64,000 nt of DNA from Arthrinium phaeospermum (Eukaryota > Ascomycota > Sordariomycetes > Amphisphaeriales > Apiosporaceae). This document shows, one piece after another, positions 1 to 13,285 of the stretch (the first letter of the stretch is position 1; the number at the start of each line of letters is the position of its first letter). The DNA lies in the NCBI GenBank assembly GCA_006503535.1, contig QYRS01000008.1, forward strand, positions 434,001 to 498,000, read 5' to 3'. Under the pieces are notes generated by a model that saw only the letters and a list, made by a program, of their open reading frames with translations, was not told where the DNA came from and did not search any database. The position numbers were made by a program, and so were the translations under genes.

Positions 1-2802
1 TCGCTTGAGGGCCCTCCTGAGGTTCGCCCGTATTGTGTCGAGCATCACCCGCATGAGCCGAGTCGCTACTATTTGGCTGTGATGAGTCTTGAGCATGAAG
101 AACAAGATGCGGCAGGTCAGAGGAATGTTCATCGACCGCATGGCGAAGATGTTCAGGAAGGTGAAGAGCATCTCGACCGAGGAGAAAGGGAGGACCAGTA
201 AAGCATCATGCAGTGACGATGCCTTGATGCGCTGTAGCACCGACATGACATGCTCCTCGGCGCTGATGCCGCCCAGCGCCATGAAAAGGGGGTCGCGTTG
301 CGGCGGCGCAGCATTGGGATTGGCCTCCTTCGCCTGTTCCCAGTCTTTGATGACATGCAAGTCCGCAAAACCCAACTCGAGGGCTTCGACGATACGCTCA
401 CCGGCCATCAGTGTTTCCACCGTCTGCTTGCCGGCGGCTGCCACTTCGGCGTTCTCGTCTTCGTTGTCCGGGTCGCGCTCGAGCGAGGTCGTGAGCGTGC
501 TTTCGTACAGCTCTTCGATTTCCTTTTCGCGCTCTTCTTCGAGGAAGATCTGCTCGTCTGTCTCGTTCCAGACACGGATACTCTTGTCGTGACTGGCACT
601 GACAATGAAGTTGCCACTGTGACTGACCGCCAGAGCCCAAATTTCGCCATGGTGGCCATCTATCCGCTGGATTTGCTCGAACTTGTCGCCATCCCAGTAT
701 TTAATGGTGCGGTCTTTGCTGGCACTGAAGAAGTGGTGGCCGTTACCGTCCTGGTTGTGTTGAACAAAGCCAACTTGGAGGATACTGTCCTGGTGGGCAA
801 ACAGGGCCTTGTGGCAGTCTCCGAAGTCGAGACCCCAGATGCGAACATTCTTGTCGGCAGAGCAAGTGACAATCAGCTTGCTGTCGTAGGAGATATCCAT
901 GTTCAAGACCGGCAGCTTGTGGCCGTAGAGGTTGAGATACAGCTTGAGCGAGTCTACGAAGAAAACCTTGACCGTGCTATCCAGCAGAGCCACAGCAAGA
1001 TACTTCGCGTCTGGCGAAAACTTGAGACTGAGAATGTCGTCCGCAACCTTCAGAGTACGTGACTGGACCAGCTTTAAGCGGGGGGTTGTCCGTGTTGTTC
1101 CGAGAACCTCTTCTTGGACAATTTGGAAGTTCCAGAACTTGGCTGTCTTGTCCGCGCTGCCTGACACCATGGATCGGCCATCCGGATGCACTTGTAGTGA
1201 CCAAACGGAACCATCATGTGCAGAGACTTCGTCCAGCAGTGCCGCTGATGCGACGTCGAACAGTTCGAGCTTTCCCTCCTTCGTTCCCACAACCACGACC
1301 TTGTCTCCCGGAAGAAACGCGCAGCAGAGTGCGTAGCCACATTCGAATGTCCGGATACAGGACTGTGTCTTGACATTCCATACTTTGAGGCTGCCATTCG
1401 AGGCCGAGGCAAGCATCTTATCATCAGAACTCAGGTCTAAAGAGCGTATATCAGCGCGGTGTCCCGGCATCTCCACGGCGAGGGACCTGGTGTATTCGGT
1501 CGTCGCCTCCTCCTTTTTAGAGCTCTTTTCTTTGATAGCAATGTTGAACAGTTCCAACTGGTTATTAGTGGTGCCAACCAGTAGTTGGAGTCCCTTCTGC
1601 CCATGGTTGTCGGCCCAGTCGACAGATCTTACTTTGCCGCCTGTTCGGACAATAAGATGCTGTGCGAAGGCCTCTGTTACCGAGGCCTTGCTGACATCCT
1701 CTTCGTCGCCGTCCACCTCCATATCCTCATCCTGTGCACCGGTCTTGGCTGCCAGTTTCTCTCTTCTTCTCCTCTTCTTTCGGGCCAGGCTCTTCTTAAT
1801 CTCCGCCTCCGACCGTATTCTCCAGATCTCCACAGCTTTCTCGGGTCCGTGAACGGCGAAGTAGTCGCGTCGGGGGTGGAAGATGATCTCGGTAGCTTTG
1901 TCTTTTCCGTTCCGGAACAAGGTGCCCCTGTCATGGAGGTATTGGATGTTTTGGGGGACGTCGACTTGCTGCTGCGAAGCTGCCAACCCGGCCGTATCTA
2001 AAGCCCAAACCTTCAGTTCGCCCGAGTTCCCGGCTGTGACACAACCACTGTAATCCGGAGAGAGACCCAGAGCCCAGCATTCTCCATTTGTTTGGGCAAT
2101 ATGTGTTTCGATGCAATGCTGTGTCGACAAATCCCAAAGCTTGATCAAGGCATCCTTTCCGGTAGTAATCAAGAATCCTTCTGTGGCCCCCGAAGATTCG
2201 TCAAGGACCATTGCCTGGTCTGCATCCTCGCCCTCGACCTCGGGCTGCGGCTCCACAAACTGGAGGCCAGTGACTTGATCCTTGTGTCCCCGAAGCTTGA
2301 ATTGACCTACTTCAGCAACCAGATCCCAGATGATGACATCTGTGTCTCTGGAACCACTGGCCAAACGTACTCCGGTCTTGTCGAATGCGAGGATGGTAAT
2401 GGCGGATCGGTGCCCATTGAAGCTGACAATGACGGTGGAAATCTTGCTATCCCATAGTCGAATGCTGCCGTCCTCGTAGCCCACAGCGTACAAGTCCTTG
2501 TCGGTTTTGCTTTGCGCAAGGGCCGTGACCTGTGCTGAGCAGTTCTCGTCCCGCCAGCGGCTCAGGAGCTCGCCTTTCTTAATGTCCCATGTGAGAACCT
2601 CCTCGTTCGCGGCCGCGACGGCCTGGCCGGCGCTAGTATTCGAGCGACCACTCGGCGTCCATAGTATGTTCGAGGTCGACGAGGTGACGAGACCAAAGGA
2701 TTTGGAATGCTCGTATTTGCTGCGCGATAGAGGTTAAGGGTTAGAAATAGCCCCTTGTGCAAACCGTGCATATTGCAGAACTTACAGATAGGATTTGACC
2801 AT
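1..2802 (-). CDS. UTP12: UTP12/DIP2 (WDR3) WD40 protein of the SSU processome, C-terminus cut by window edge
   Basis: Nucleolar WD40 protein of the UTP-B module of the U3 snoRNP/small-subunit processome, needed for 18S rRNA maturation (family knowledge). Start codon at 2802-2800; a 17-nt first exon (2802-2786) is followed by a 66-nt intron (2785-2720, GTAAGT..GCAG); exon 2 runs open from 2719 to base 1, giving 912 codons. The N-terminus MVKSYLKYEHSKSFG resembles yeast Dip2, which supports both the start and the intron. Many WD40 blades are visible (GYEDGSIRLWD, GHRSAITILAFD, GSADKTAKFWN, CSADKNVRIWGLD, SASHDKSIRVWNE). A basic then acidic linker (ARKKRRRREK, then EDMEVDGDEED) lies near residues 305-346. 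After the last blade comes the Utp12 C-terminal domain (about residues 825-912). The family is about 940 aa, so only some 30-50 residues should lie beyond the edge. Divergent from ARPC2. Confidence 0.95.
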
Positions 2803-3161
2803 GGTGACAGTGCTGATCCCCAATACTAGAACATTTGCGCGTGTAAGTGGAGGGTCGAGTCTCGAGCGGTTTGCGCATTGGAACTTTTTTCAGAAATCTT
2901 GCGATAAGAAACTCTTATCGGGGCGCAGCACACGGACCCAGAGAGCAACGAACCCCACCCGACCGAGCATCGACGTAAACTCCTAGGCAAGGAGGCAGGA
3001 GGCAGAGCAACCCGACGACCTGCTTCTGCCCCACTAAGGACTAGGTAAGGCCAATCCAGCTCTATCTGTTGGAAGCCGACGACATCGTCTCTGTCGCTGT
3101 CGCTACCCCCCAATCTTCCTCCCCAAGCATCTAAGAACTTACTAGCAGAAACGCCGCCAAG
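2803..3161. promoter_or_regulatory. Shared promoter region of UTP12 and ARPC2
   Basis: Only 359 bp separate the two divergent start codons, so both 5' leaders and promoters must sit here. The stretch contains a CCAAT pentamer at 3051-3055, an ATTGG (inverse CCAAT) near 2877, and an inverted pair of GATA sites at 2902-2920. No TATA box stands out. The role is inferred from position. Confidence 0.6.
2902..2920. promoter_or_regulatory. Inverted pair of GATA-factor sites
   Basis: CGATAAG (2902-2908), a five-base spacer, then CTTATCG (2914-2920) form a perfect 7-bp inverted repeat. Each arm contains GATAAG, which fits the HGATAR consensus of fungal GATA factors such as AreA or NsdD. It lies between two divergent genes. 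Binding is inferred, not shown. Confidence 0.45.
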
Positions 3162-4407
3162 ATGCTTCTGCTTGACTACCAGAACGTTCTGATCCAGTCC
3201 GTTTTAACGGAGAGGTTCTCTGGGTAAGCCTGACCGTACATCGTGTCCAATCCGTCTGTCGCATGTCCCCCTAATCCCAGCTCTAGAGCACCGCCCGCCT
3301 CCATCGACCAGACTGTATCCGACTTCGACGGCGTCACCTTCCATATTTCCACCCCCGAAACCAAGACCAAGATCGTCGTTTCCATAAACATTCGATGCTT
3401 CAAGGAGCTGGTCCAGTACGGCGCCGAGCAGGTGCTTCAGCGCGAGTACGAGCAGTATGTCATCCCGCCTGAGATCGGGTACGACTTCTCCATCCTGGTC
3501 GACCTGGAGAACCTGCCCGCAGAAAAGGGTAAGAAAGGCAGCAACTCCGTCCGCATGATGAACAAATGGGATTGACTGGCGATGCAGAGGAGCGAGACGA
3601 GTTGATCAAGAAGGTCTCGCTGATGAAGCGAAACGCCATGGCTGCACCGTTCGAGCATGCCTACGAGGAATACTACAAACTCAAGGAAGCCGCTTCCCAG
3701 TACACATCCGAAGAAGCTCCTCAGGGCGTGCGAGAAGGTGGGGACGTCATGGCCATTCATTACCGCGAAGAGGAAGCTATCTACGTCAAGGCCAGCCACG
3801 ACCGTGTAACTGTCATCTTCAGCACCGTGTTCCGTGAGGAGACAGATCGCATATTCGGCAAAGTCTTCATTCAGGAGTTCGTGGACGCTCGTCGGAGAGC
3901 CATCCAGAATGCGCCCCAGGTGCTGTTCAGGAACGACCCTCCTCTGGAGCTGCAAGGCGTGCCAGGTGTTCATACCAGCACCAGCGGAGAGGTCGGATAT
4001 GTGACGTTTGGTAAGCTGGGCGCCTCTTAATATGATTCTGAAGTATACTAACAGATTTCAGTCTTGTTCCCTCGTCACTTGACCCCTCAGCGGATGCCCG
4101 ATGTCATCTCCCACATCCAAACATTCCGAGACTACTTCCACTACCACATCAAAGCCTCCAAGGTACAATTTGCTTCTGCCAGGATTTGACTCCCTTAGTT
4201 TGTCATGTGCTAATAATACCCTGCAGGCATATATTCACTCGCGTATGAGACGGAGAACCGCCGACTTCCTGCAAGGTATGTTGATATGTTTTAAGCGTAC
4301 AGGGCCTGGTGAAGCTAACCAGCATAGTTCTTCGACGAGCTCGACCAGAGAACGAGGAAAAGGAGCGCAAGACGGCAAGTGGGCGAACATTCAAGGTCCA
4401 GGGTTAG
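3162..4407 (+). CDS. ARPC2: Arp2/3 complex subunit 2 (p34-Arc/ARPC2, yeast Arc35)
   Basis: Core structural subunit of the Arp2/3 actin-nucleating complex, contacting the mother filament; acts at cortical actin patches and in endocytosis (family knowledge). Six exons join in frame: 3162-3223, 3281-3528, 3588-4010, 4062-4162, 4227-4275 and 4328-4407, giving 963 nt and 320 aa, the usual family length. Introns are 51-64 nt with GT..AG ends; intron 3 contains a TACTAAC-like branch point just before its acceptor. Family blocks are clear: MLLLDYQNVLIQSVLTERF at the N-terminus, then DRVTVIFSTVFREETDR, GKVFIQEF, PQVLFRNDPPLEL, and FRDYFHYHIKASKAYIHSRM near the C-terminus, ending in SGRTFKVQG. An open frame also runs through the last introns, but the spliced form matches the family far better. 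Followed by HSH155 in the same direction. Confidence 0.95.
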
Positions 4408-5030
4408 GCAGGAGATACAGCAGACTATTCGGCCGACCAGTTGGGCATCGACCTTTAAGCAATTGGGAACAGTGCAATAAGCCAAGCTACCACGTGATTA
4501 ATCCAGTTACTTATGACCTTCCTTGTAGACGGAACTGACCCTCTCATACTGGTGCTTTGCGTTGCAAAAGCCCTTAGCATAGTTACACATGCACGGGAAA
4601 GCAGCAATCAGTGGCCAGACTAAACATGAATCTTGACCTTTCCATGATGGCAGTATATTATCTCATGAAATACGTAGTAATGCTTCAATGACCATCTGTT
4701 CAACAGTAGTGCTTTATCCAGGGGATTTGAATGACTTAGGTAATGATAAATTGCGCTCGTTCTCTCTCAAGAGCGACCCGCCACCAAGCAGCCCAGCCAC
4801 TGCCACGAGCCACGAGCCACAGCTTTTCCTATCCACTAAACTTTTTCGCGCCTAGCGGCCCCGGCGTTGATCAGAGCTTCCAAATTCTCGACGCATCCCA
4901 TCGCGACCTAGGCGAGAACAACGTCGTCGCGATCCTACATCATCAATACCTGGCGCCAATCAGAGCTTCAGTCATCACTATTTACCATTTGGAAAAGGTC
5001 ATGACCGACGGCGGCTAAGCTGATATCAAA
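4408..5030. other. Intergenic: ARPC2 3' end and SF3B1 promoter/leader
   Basis: A 623-bp spacer between two tandem genes. A CCAAT pentamer lies at 4956-4960, about 70 bp upstream of the SF3B1 start codon. A short tandem GCCACGA-type repeat is present near 4801-4820. No further gene is supported. Confidence 0.6.
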
Positions 5031-8000
5031 ATGTCGGACGCTGACTTCGAGACCATTAGAAAGCTCCAGGCAGAGCGCAATGCCACTGCCGCAGCTAAGA
5101 ACGGTTCGCGAACCTTCGACCCATCCAATCAGCGATCCGACAATACGTCCACCAAGGCCAGCTTGACGGAATCCTTCGACACCGACCTGTACTCTCGTGA
5201 TGGCGGCGACAAATTTGCGGGCTACCTCACCTCCCTCCCCGCCGATGGCGATGAGGACATGCAAGATGTCGACGCCGACAACTCGCGGCGCCTAGTCGGC
5301 CAGTACACAGCGACCAAGTCCCAGATCGAGGAGTTCGCACACGGAGATGGCGTCGAAGAAGATGATCCCTTTGCCGGGCGCGGGGAGAAGAGCACCAGGA
5401 TCGTTGACCGCGAGACCGACTATCAAAAGCGCCGCTTCGATCGCACTCTGACCCCTACCCGTGCCGATCCCTTCGCCGCAAACCGCCAAGCCGGTGCTAC
5501 CGAGGAGGGCGACAGCTACCGCGAGATTATGGAACGGAGAGAGATTGAGAGGGAGGAGGAGCGGGTGAGGCAAGCCATCCAAGCTAGGCGTGAAGCCGGC
5601 GGGGAAACAAACGGCGAAGAGCACCAGGCCACTCTGCAAGACGGCAACAAGGAAAACGCCGAAGCAGGCTCCACCGACGTCGCTTCGACCCGCAAGCGCA
5701 AGAAGAGATGGGATGTATCTTCCACCGCTGTCGACGAAGCTACGCCCGAGGCTGCAGACGGCAAAGCGAAGAGGTCCAGGTGGGACCAGGCCCCGGCTTT
5801 ATCCGCCCCTGGTGCCGCCGATGCTTCCAAAAAGCGTTCGCGATGGGATCAGGCGCCCTCTGCCACACCGATGGGCAACAGTGGACTGGTTACTCCCATG
5901 CACCCTTCTCAAGCCGGTGCTGCCACACCTTCGTTCGGTACCGACATAGCCGGGCCCAATGCCGCCATCAGCGACGAAGAGCTCGATGCCCTGCTTCCCG
6001 GTGAAGCTGAGGGCTACAAGGTTCTGGAGCCACCACCGGGATACGCCCCGACTCGGGCTCCCACCCACCGTGTTGCTGCTACGCCTCTGCCCTCTAACTA
6101 CGGCGGGTTTATGATGCAAGAGCCGGAGAGTGGTAGACTCGGACAGAACCAGATCCCCAAGGAGATCCCCGGAGTCGGAGATCTGCAGTTCTTCAAGCCC
6201 GAAGACATGGCCTACTTTGGCAAGCTGACGGACGGGTCTGACGAAAACGCCCTGAGTGTGGAGGAGTTGAAGGAGCGGAAGATCATGAGACTGCTCCTGA
6301 AAGTCAAGAACGGTACACCTCCTATGCGTAAGACTGCTCTAAGACAACTCACCGACAATGCGCGACAGTTTGGTGCGGGACCTCTGTTCAACCAGATTCT
6401 GCCACTCCTCATGGAGAAAACCCTCGAAGACCAAGAGCGACATTTGCTTGTCAAGGTTATCGACCGTATTTTGTACAAGCTGGATGACATGGTCCGCCCC
6501 TATGTCCACAAGATTCTTGTGGTTATTGAGCCCCTCCTTATTGACCAGGACTACTATGCTAGGGTGGAGGGTCGCGAAATCATCTCCAACCTGAGTAAGG
6601 CAGCCGGTCTCGCCACCATGATCAGCACGATGAGGCCAGATATCGACCACGTCGATGAGTATGTACGGAACACTACTGCACGAGCGTTCGCAGTGGTAGC
6701 GTCAGCGCTCGGTATCCCGGCTCTCCTGCCATTCCTTAGGGCGGTCTGTCGCAGTAAGAAATCATGGCAAGCCAGACATACTGGTGTCAAGATCGTACAG
6801 CAGATTCCCATCCTGATGGGCTGTGCGGTCCTCCCCCATCTCAAGGGACTCGTGGATTGTATTGGCCCCAACCTGAACGATGAGCAGACCAAGGTCCGCA
6901 CAGTGACCAGTTTGGCAATTGCCGCTCTGGCCGAGGCATCGAACCCCTACGGTATCGAGAGCTTCGACGATATCCTCAACCCCCTCTGGACTGGTGCTCG
7001 AAAACAACGAGGCAAGGGTCTCGCTGGTTTCCTCAAGGCCGTTGGTTTCATCATTCCTCTCATGGACGAGGACTACGCCAACTACTACACCAGTCAGATC
7101 ATGGAGATTCTGCTGAGAGAGTTTTCGTCGCCAGACGAGGAGATGAAGAAGGTGGTTTTGAAGGTTGTCTCGCAGTGCGCTGGCACTGAAGGTGTCACGG
7201 CGGGCTATCTTAAGGAGCACGTGCTGGATGAGTTCTTCAAGAGCTTCTGGGTGCGCCGTATGGCACTGGACAAGCGGAACTACAGACAAGTGGTCGAGAC
7301 GACAGTGGACATCGGCCAGAAGGTCGGCGTAAGCGAAATCATTGAGCGTATCGTGGTGAACCTCAAAGACGAGAGCGAGGCTTACCGCAAGATGACGGTC
7401 GAGACTGTCGAAAAGGTTGTTGCCGGCCTGGGGTCTGCCGACATTGGCGAGCGATTAGAAGAGCGCCTGATTGACGGTATCCTCCACTCCTTCCAGGAGC
7501 AAAGCGTCGAGGACATCATCATGCTCAACGGCTTCGGCACCGTCGTCAACTCGCTAGGCACTCGATGCAAGCCTTATCTGCCACAGATTGTCAGTACGAT
7601 CCTTTGGCGACTCAACAACAAGTCGGCTACGGTGCGGCAACAAGCAGCCGATCTGATTTCCCGGATTGCCATGGTGATGAAGCAATGCGGCGAGGATGCT
7701 TTGATGGGCAAGCTGGGTGTTGTTCTCTACGAATACCTTGGTGAAGAGTACCCGGAGGTCCTGGGAAGTATCCTGGGCGCCTTGCGATCTATTGTCACAG
7801 TGGTTGGTATCAGCCAGATGCAACCACCCATCAAGGATTTGCTTCCTCGCCTGACGCCTATCCTACGAAACCGACACGAAAAGGTACAAGAAAACACCAT
7901 TGACCTGGTTGGCCGTATTGCCGATCGTGGTCCTGAAAGTGTCAACGCCCGCGAGTGGATGCGTATCTGCTTCGAGTTGCTGGACATGCTGAAGGCACAC

Positions 8001-8699
8001 AAGAAGGGTATTCGCCGAGCGGCCAACAACACCTTCGGATTCATCGCCAAGGCCATCGGTCCCCAGGATGTCTTGGCCACATTACTCAACAACCTCCGAG
8101 TGCAGGAGCGTCAATCGCGAGTGTGCACGGCCGTAGCTATTGGCATCGTGGCCGAGACTTGCGCGCCCTTTACCGTTCTGCCTGCCCTGATGAACGAGTA
8201 CCGTGTGCCTGAGCTGAACGTGCAGAACGGTGTGCTCAAATCCCTATCCTTCCTCTTCGAGTACATTGGCGAGATGGCCAAGGACTACGTCTACGCCGTC
8301 ACGCCCCTGCTCGAGGACGCCCTCATCGATCGCGATCAGGTGCATCGGCAGACGGCCGCCTCTGTCGTGAAACACATTGCCCTAGGCGTGGTCGGCCTCG
8401 GCTGCGAGGACGCCATGGTGCATCTGCTCAACCTGCTCTACCCCAACCTGTTCGAGACGAGCCCGCACGTCATCGACCGCATCGTCGAGGCCATCGAGGC
8501 CATCCGCATGGCCGTGGGCCCCGGCCTCGTCATGAACTACGTCTGGGCCGGCCTCTTCCACCCCGCCCGCAAGGTGCGTCAGCCCTACTGGCGCCTGTAC
8601 AACGACGCGTACGTACAGGCGGCCGATGCCATGATTCCCTATTATCCCAACCTAAGCGAGGAGGGGATCGATAGGCATGAATTGGCCATCGTTCTGTAA
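5031..8699 (+). CDS. HSH155: Splicing factor 3B subunit 1 (SF3b155; yeast Hsh155, S. pombe Prp10)
   Basis: Large HEAT-repeat subunit of SF3b in the U2 snRNP; it clamps the branch-site helix during prespliceosome formation in the nucleus (family knowledge). A single exon of 1222 codons, close to fungal orthologues. The N-terminal third is charged and disordered, with three U2AF-ligand motifs of the form [11 protein letters not shown] (W227), RSRWDQAP (W251) and RSRWDQAP (W272). From about residue 400 onward the HEAT superhelix is nearly colinear with human SF3B1, e.g. [19 protein letters not shown] and [15 protein letters not shown]. The lysine in DEQTKVRT is K621, which aligns with human K700, the well-known tumour hotspot; it is wild type here. 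The C-terminal [19 protein letters not shown] is also conserved. The start codon has the context AAAATGTCG and begins a family-like [18 protein letters not shown]. The lack of introns is notable for a splicing factor but not diagnostic. Confidence 0.97.
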   Translation: MSDADFETIRKLQAERNATAAAKNGSRTFDPSNQRSDNTSTKASLTESFDTDLYSRDGGDKFAGYLTSLPADGDEDMQDVDADNSRRLVGQYTATKSQIEEFAHGDGVEEDDPFAGRGEKSTRIVDRETDYQKRRFDRTLTPTRADPFAANRQAGATEEGDSYREIMERREIEREEERVRQAIQARREAGGETNGEEHQATLQDGNKENAEAGSTDVASTRKRKKRWDVSSTAVDEATPEAADGKAKRSRWDQAPALSAPGAADASKKRSRWDQAPSATPMGNSGLVTPMHPSQAGAATPSFGTDIAGPNAAISDEELDALLPGEAEGYKVLEPPPGYAPTRAPTHRVAATPLPSNYGGFMMQEPESGRLGQNQIPKEIPGVGDLQFFKPEDMAYFGKLTDGSDENALSVEELKERKIMRLLLKVKNGTPPMRKTALRQLTDNARQFGAGPLFNQILPLLMEKTLEDQERHLLVKVIDRILYKLDDMVRPYVHKILVVIEPLLIDQDYYARVEGREIISNLSKAAGLATMISTMRPDIDHVDEYVRNTTARAFAVVASALGIPALLPFLRAVCRSKKSWQARHTGVKIVQQIPILMGCAVLPHLKGLVDCIGPNLNDEQTKVRTVTSLAIAALAEASNPYGIESFDDILNPLWTGARKQRGKGLAGFLKAVGFIIPLMDEDYANYYTSQIMEILLREFSSPDEEMKKVVLKVVSQCAGTEGVTAGYLKEHVLDEFFKSFWVRRMALDKRNYRQVVETTVDIGQKVGVSEIIERIVVNLKDESEAYRKMTVETVEKVVAGLGSADIGERLEERLIDGILHSFQEQSVEDIIMLNGFGTVVNSLGTRCKPYLPQIVSTILWRLNNKSATVRQQAADLISRIAMVMKQCGEDALMGKLGVVLYEYLGEEYPEVLGSILGALRSIVTVVGISQMQPPIKDLLPRLTPILRNRHEKVQENTIDLVGRIADRGPESVNAREWMRICFELLDMLKAHKKGIRRAANNTFGFIAKAIGPQDVLATLLNNLRVQERQSRVCTAVAIGIVAETCAPFTVLPALMNEYRVPELNVQNGVLKSLSFLFEYIGEMAKDYVYAVTPLLEDALIDRDQVHRQTAASVVKHIALGVVGLGCEDAMVHLLNLLYPNLFETSPHVIDRIVEAIEAIRMAVGPGLVMNYVWAGLFHPARKVRQPYWRLYNDAYVQAADAMIPYYPNLSEEGIDRHELAIVL

Positions 8700-11600
8700 T
8701 CGACGGGGCAGCGGGCGGGCGATGATACCTTATTATACATATTCAGTTGTGTAAGTGCATGGTAATGACCTCACGTGTTGGAGGAAGGAGGAAAGGCACG
8801 CTCAGAGGGTAGGATAGGGGGGGTTAGGATAGATAACGGGGGATCCTGATTCCGATTGATTGCGAATGGAGTTTTATTCTTTTTACCCCTCGGGTGTTCA
8901 ACGGGCTAGCATGGGAAAGTCGTGTCATTATTGTATTGTACAGTTACCGATCTAGAAAAAAGGGGACAAGCAGTAGTAGCCTCGAGGATCTATAGCGGTT
9001 CATGGGCAAATTGTATCACAACGTATACATAACATGACTTGGATACATGATATCACTGTGCCTTCTTCTTACCACCGCATGCGCGTACTTCATGCTTTCC
9101 CTCCACCCCTTTTCATGTTCTTCTTACCTATCACGCGGGACATGCCATATGCGCGACGGGCTGCTGCTGCTGGGAGTCAGGTTCTGTGTTTGGGATTGAG
9201 CCTTGCATGCTGTGTATGTGTTCTCTCACGCCCTCCAATATACAAAAGCGCAAAAGTTGACATTGTCACGACATATACTTGGGTTTGAAAAAGACAGACG
9301 AGTAGCAGTGGAAAGGGGCCGCCAGCCGATGCATGTAGAGTAGTTGGTCTCTTTCTTTGGCGCCCCTTTCATATACATCCCGGCACATTGCCCTTATTAA
9401 TTTGCATATATCTATAAGGGACCAGTCAGTTCCTTATGTCGTTGCTATTTTCTTGCTTTGTGTACACACTTCATTCCTCGTCTTCTTATTCTTCTTCCCT
9501 CGTGCTACAATAATAAACAAGTCCCCGAAGTAGAATGCCACGGCCCGGTGCATACCGACCATCTAAGTCCCCATGCCATAGATAGACCATGGACACATGC
9601 GAGAAGTGACAGCAGCGCTCGTAGCAATGCTGATAGGAGAAGCTCGTTTCCGGAAGAGTAAGAGCCGCAGCATTAGAGTTCAAGACCCCGGCTTAGAAGC
9701 AGCGAACCAGGTGTGGAAATTGTTGTCTTCATTAAGTAATTGCTTTTGGGGGGGGGGGTCTTCTTCTTACTGTATCACCCTACCTTTTCCTCCCCGTGGA
9801 CCACCCTTTCCTCGAGTCTCGATCGGTCTTTTCCAGTCAAGATGTCTCGGGGCAGAGGCGGATGATAAGAACGTGTTGACAAGGGGGCAGACCTATCTCA
9901 TATGGAAAGAAAGAAAGAAAATGTCTACGTGATGAACGTTATTTGTTCTCTGTTCCCGTGTCTTACTTGTCCTATCACCGAAGCGGGGAAAATATTGCTA
10001 ACCTGTTCTTTCTCATCTGCAGTCGGTCTCGTAGGAATCACCTCACTTCATACACAAGACACATACGGACGGACACACAAGAGAGACTGGAGAAAGCATT
10101 GAGAGAACTCGGAAACTTTTCCCTTCTACTTCCCTCCTAGTGTCACAGCATGGGCATCTACTTATTCTCCTAGTTATGGATCTGATCATGTGGCTCAAAG
10201 TTATTTTCCTTCAAGTGAAGACAACCAGGGCCCTCGACCATCATTGCCGCCCTAAACATGTCTCTTGCAATGCCGCTTCCTGGTGTCAACTCGAAGCGCA
10301 AGGCAACTTCCCGCCTTGTACCACACATAGGAACATATCCGACGTCACGGGTTACACAGCGCTGTATAGATATGACGTTAGGATAACACATAGGGCCTTG
10401 GGAGGGGGAAAAAAACCAGGCTGGCGTCGATGGTCACTTGCGAAGCCAAGGGGCCAGCTAGTTGTCCATAGGGTCTGCTTTAGTTGGACGACATGAGAGC
10501 TACCTACATTGCAGTGTGGGAGGACAAGGCAGCATGTTCTGGGAAACCAAAAGGCTCGCGCTGTGCGTCGCTGTACTCGCTTCACACACACACACGTAGT
10601 TCCAGCTAGGCCTTCTAGAAGACTTCGCTGCCCCGGGGGGTTCTCTGGTAGACGATGATCCCAATTCGAGGTGCATGTGAAGACGTGATGCGAGGCAGGG
10701 TTTCGTTTTCTGTCAGAACCGGGCAAGCAAGTCTCGGGACAACCAAAGCTAGGAAGAAGCCCTTCGTATCCCATCTTTGCCCGTCTTCTCGCATTGATCA
10801 GCGTGTTGCTCTCCCGGCCAAACCCCAGAGGGCCACGCGAGCTGCCCTGAAGATCTCTGCGCAGCCGGACCCGAGCGGCTCGAACGTTGACTCTCAAGGA
10901 GGCAAAGATGGTCGGGGAAAAAAGCCACAACGTGTTTCCAAAGTGCTGGGAACACTGCCAAACCCCAAGACCCCTCCTGGTTCTGTCCGTCTCTGTTTCG
11001 TCCATTCTTTTGGCCCATTAATTCCACAGCGGCGGAACAGCACCATTCATACGTGTGCTGATCAAACCCCGGGATTTCTCTCCAAGCACCAAGCCTCCTC
11101 CTCCAGGACCACGACGGGTGGATTGGCGTGGCATAAGAACCAACGGCCTCGTCAGCCCATTACCACAACTGTTTCGGCCTCGCCGGTCCTTTGGTCTAAT
11201 TGGCAAATTTCCGCGTCTGCTCTTTGTACTTCCCACTGTCATGCTCCTTCCTACGGGTACGAGATGGGCGTCCCCTTTTTCCCGCACCCTACCCTGCCCT
11301 GGGATGCAGGGCTGCTTTAAGCAACGCCGTATGTAAGTATGCATTGTGACAATGTCCACCGCATCGGTCCCTACCTGCCTCTGGCACGCACGACCTTTAC
11401 AGGGCAGACACAGAGAGGTACATGAGAGACGAGAAAAGGTACATTGGTTCTTTCTCTTTTCAGGACTCGAGATCGTCGGTGTGGAACCGCCATCCCAGCG
11501 TGTGTACGTGTGTCTGGCATCTGTGTTTGTGTTACTTGGCTTCGGTACTTCCCTTTCCTCCATCTCCTCGCGTGTAGAGACGGTAGCACCCAGCTTATGG

Positions 11601-12340
11601 ACACCACGAGGAGGCGGCGGCATGCAATAAGCTTCGGTACGGGTCCCCTACGATACCCGACCGGGACATGATCGGCAGTCTTGCATGACAAAGACAAGGA
11701 GGTGTGTGCTAAGACGACAGTAAAGTCCCGGTATCTAACGCATCAACCGGGGTGTCCTCATTCGGGCCATTGGCTACAGAAGACGCCTAGCAACTGGCGG
11801 TGAGGTACTTTTGTGTGTGTGTGTGAGTGAGTGTGAGGGCGAGGGTGCAATGGTGCAATGGTGCAATTCTTGTTCATTGCGCGGTTGGAGAGACTAGAGA
11901 CAGTGAGTGTCGAGGGAGATTGCGGTACTGTGTATGGATGAGGGGAGAATGTGGGAAAAGGGGAACCCGTTTGCGGGAAAACTTATTAGTAGGGGAAAAA
12001 AAGGAAGGAAAAGAAACAAAAAAAACATTGTCCCCGCCTGTAGATAGCCCGATGGCTTGGCCCAGCAAAGGACTTACTCGAACGAGACGAAACCAAATGA
12101 ACGACACGCGGCCTTTCCCCACGTTTTCGGGGAAAGAGAGATATTGTCTAGATGACTACCTACAATCGACTGATTGGGACAAAGCAGCAAAATGCACACC
12201 TATCCACAAAAGACGATCCAGTGTAATTCGTGGATCGCCAGTCAGGTGTTCCTCTCAGCTGCTGGGTGATTGATGGCGATAGTACTCCGTAGTAGATTCC
12301 GTACAGAATGGCACGTCCATTGATTGACTGATGCTGCTTG

Positions 12341-12360
12341 GCCATGCCATGCCATGCCAT
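12341..12360. repeat. Pentanucleotide repeat (GCCAT)4
   Basis: Four perfect GCCAT units followed by a partial GCCAG. Intergenic, in the gap downstream of HSH155. Confidence 0.9.
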
Positions 12361-13271
12361 GCCAGCTAGCAGGCGGGGAAAGCACAGCGGGCAGTGGCAA
12401 AATATAATATGTGTATCTCTGGGGATGCCGCCATCTTGGTAGGCCGTTGCAACGAGATGGGTTGCATCTTGTCTAGCTGCAGAATGCCACACATCTTAAG
12501 CATAGATTGGACAGCTGTCAGCCTCGTTAGCTTGGTGAGGTTGGCCGGACTTTAGAGGGGGATGGGGATAGTTGCATTCCGCGTGTCGTGATAGGATAGG
12601 AGGGGGCGGAATAGAGGGGTACTGATGGCAGAGTAGTACACCTGTACTGTACATGCATCGAAACGATGCCTTACATAGCACTGGTTATCTGTTTGTCTGT
12701 ACCGGTAGTAGTAGGTGTAGCATGGCTTCCGGCCTGTGCAACTAACTGACTCCGACTGTCGCAAGGGAAAGGGAGGCAAGATTCCCATGTGCGGTTGGGA
12801 TGGCATTTGCCCCAAACCCCATCTCGCAGTATCGCATCGCGTCGCACTGCAGAGGCCGGACCCTCAAACCGGTTTTTGGTGCCATCATGAATCAGCCGTC
12901 AAGAGGTTAGTGACATGCCTATTTACATCAATCGCGTAGTGTGTGGCATGTATCTCCCATACTGCATGTGTGCATCTAGTAGTACTACCTGTGAACTGAA
13001 CTGAGTCGAATGCTGGCAAATGAGAAGTACAAACGGGCGGGTTACGTACCGACTTACGCAAACTAAAGAGTCGTGAAGCGCAAGGAGATAGAGGATACGG
13101 TGGTGGGTAACCAGGACCGTAGGCGCCTTTGGTTCATCGACTGTGCTGTTGTTGCCCCTGTAAGTAGAAGAGGAAGAAAAAAAAATACTGTACGAATTGG
13201 CGTCTGTTTCTTACTGTGAGAAAGTGCAGTCCAGTGTATCTTTTTTCCCCCTGGCTGCCTTTTTCTTTTTC

Positions 13272-13285
13272 TTTTTTTTTTTTTT
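13272..13285 (+). repeat. T14 tract at the end of a T-rich stretch
   Basis: A pyrimidine stretch near 13261-13286 ends in 14 consecutive T followed by CAG, resembling a polypyrimidine tract and acceptor on the plus strand, or an A-rich tail on the minus strand downstream of the doubtful relic at 13435-13940. No plus-strand exon follows that I can support. Confidence 0.6.

Noticed and set aside
250..1062. Plus-strand open frame of 270 codons
   Set aside because: It lies antisense to the well-supported UTP12 coding sequence; its translation is the usual mirror of GC-rich coding DNA and has no family.
10352..11320. Two overlapping frames of about 220 codons on opposite strands
   Set aside because: Both are low-complexity and unlike any protein I know, they overlap each other, and no intron or start context favours either.
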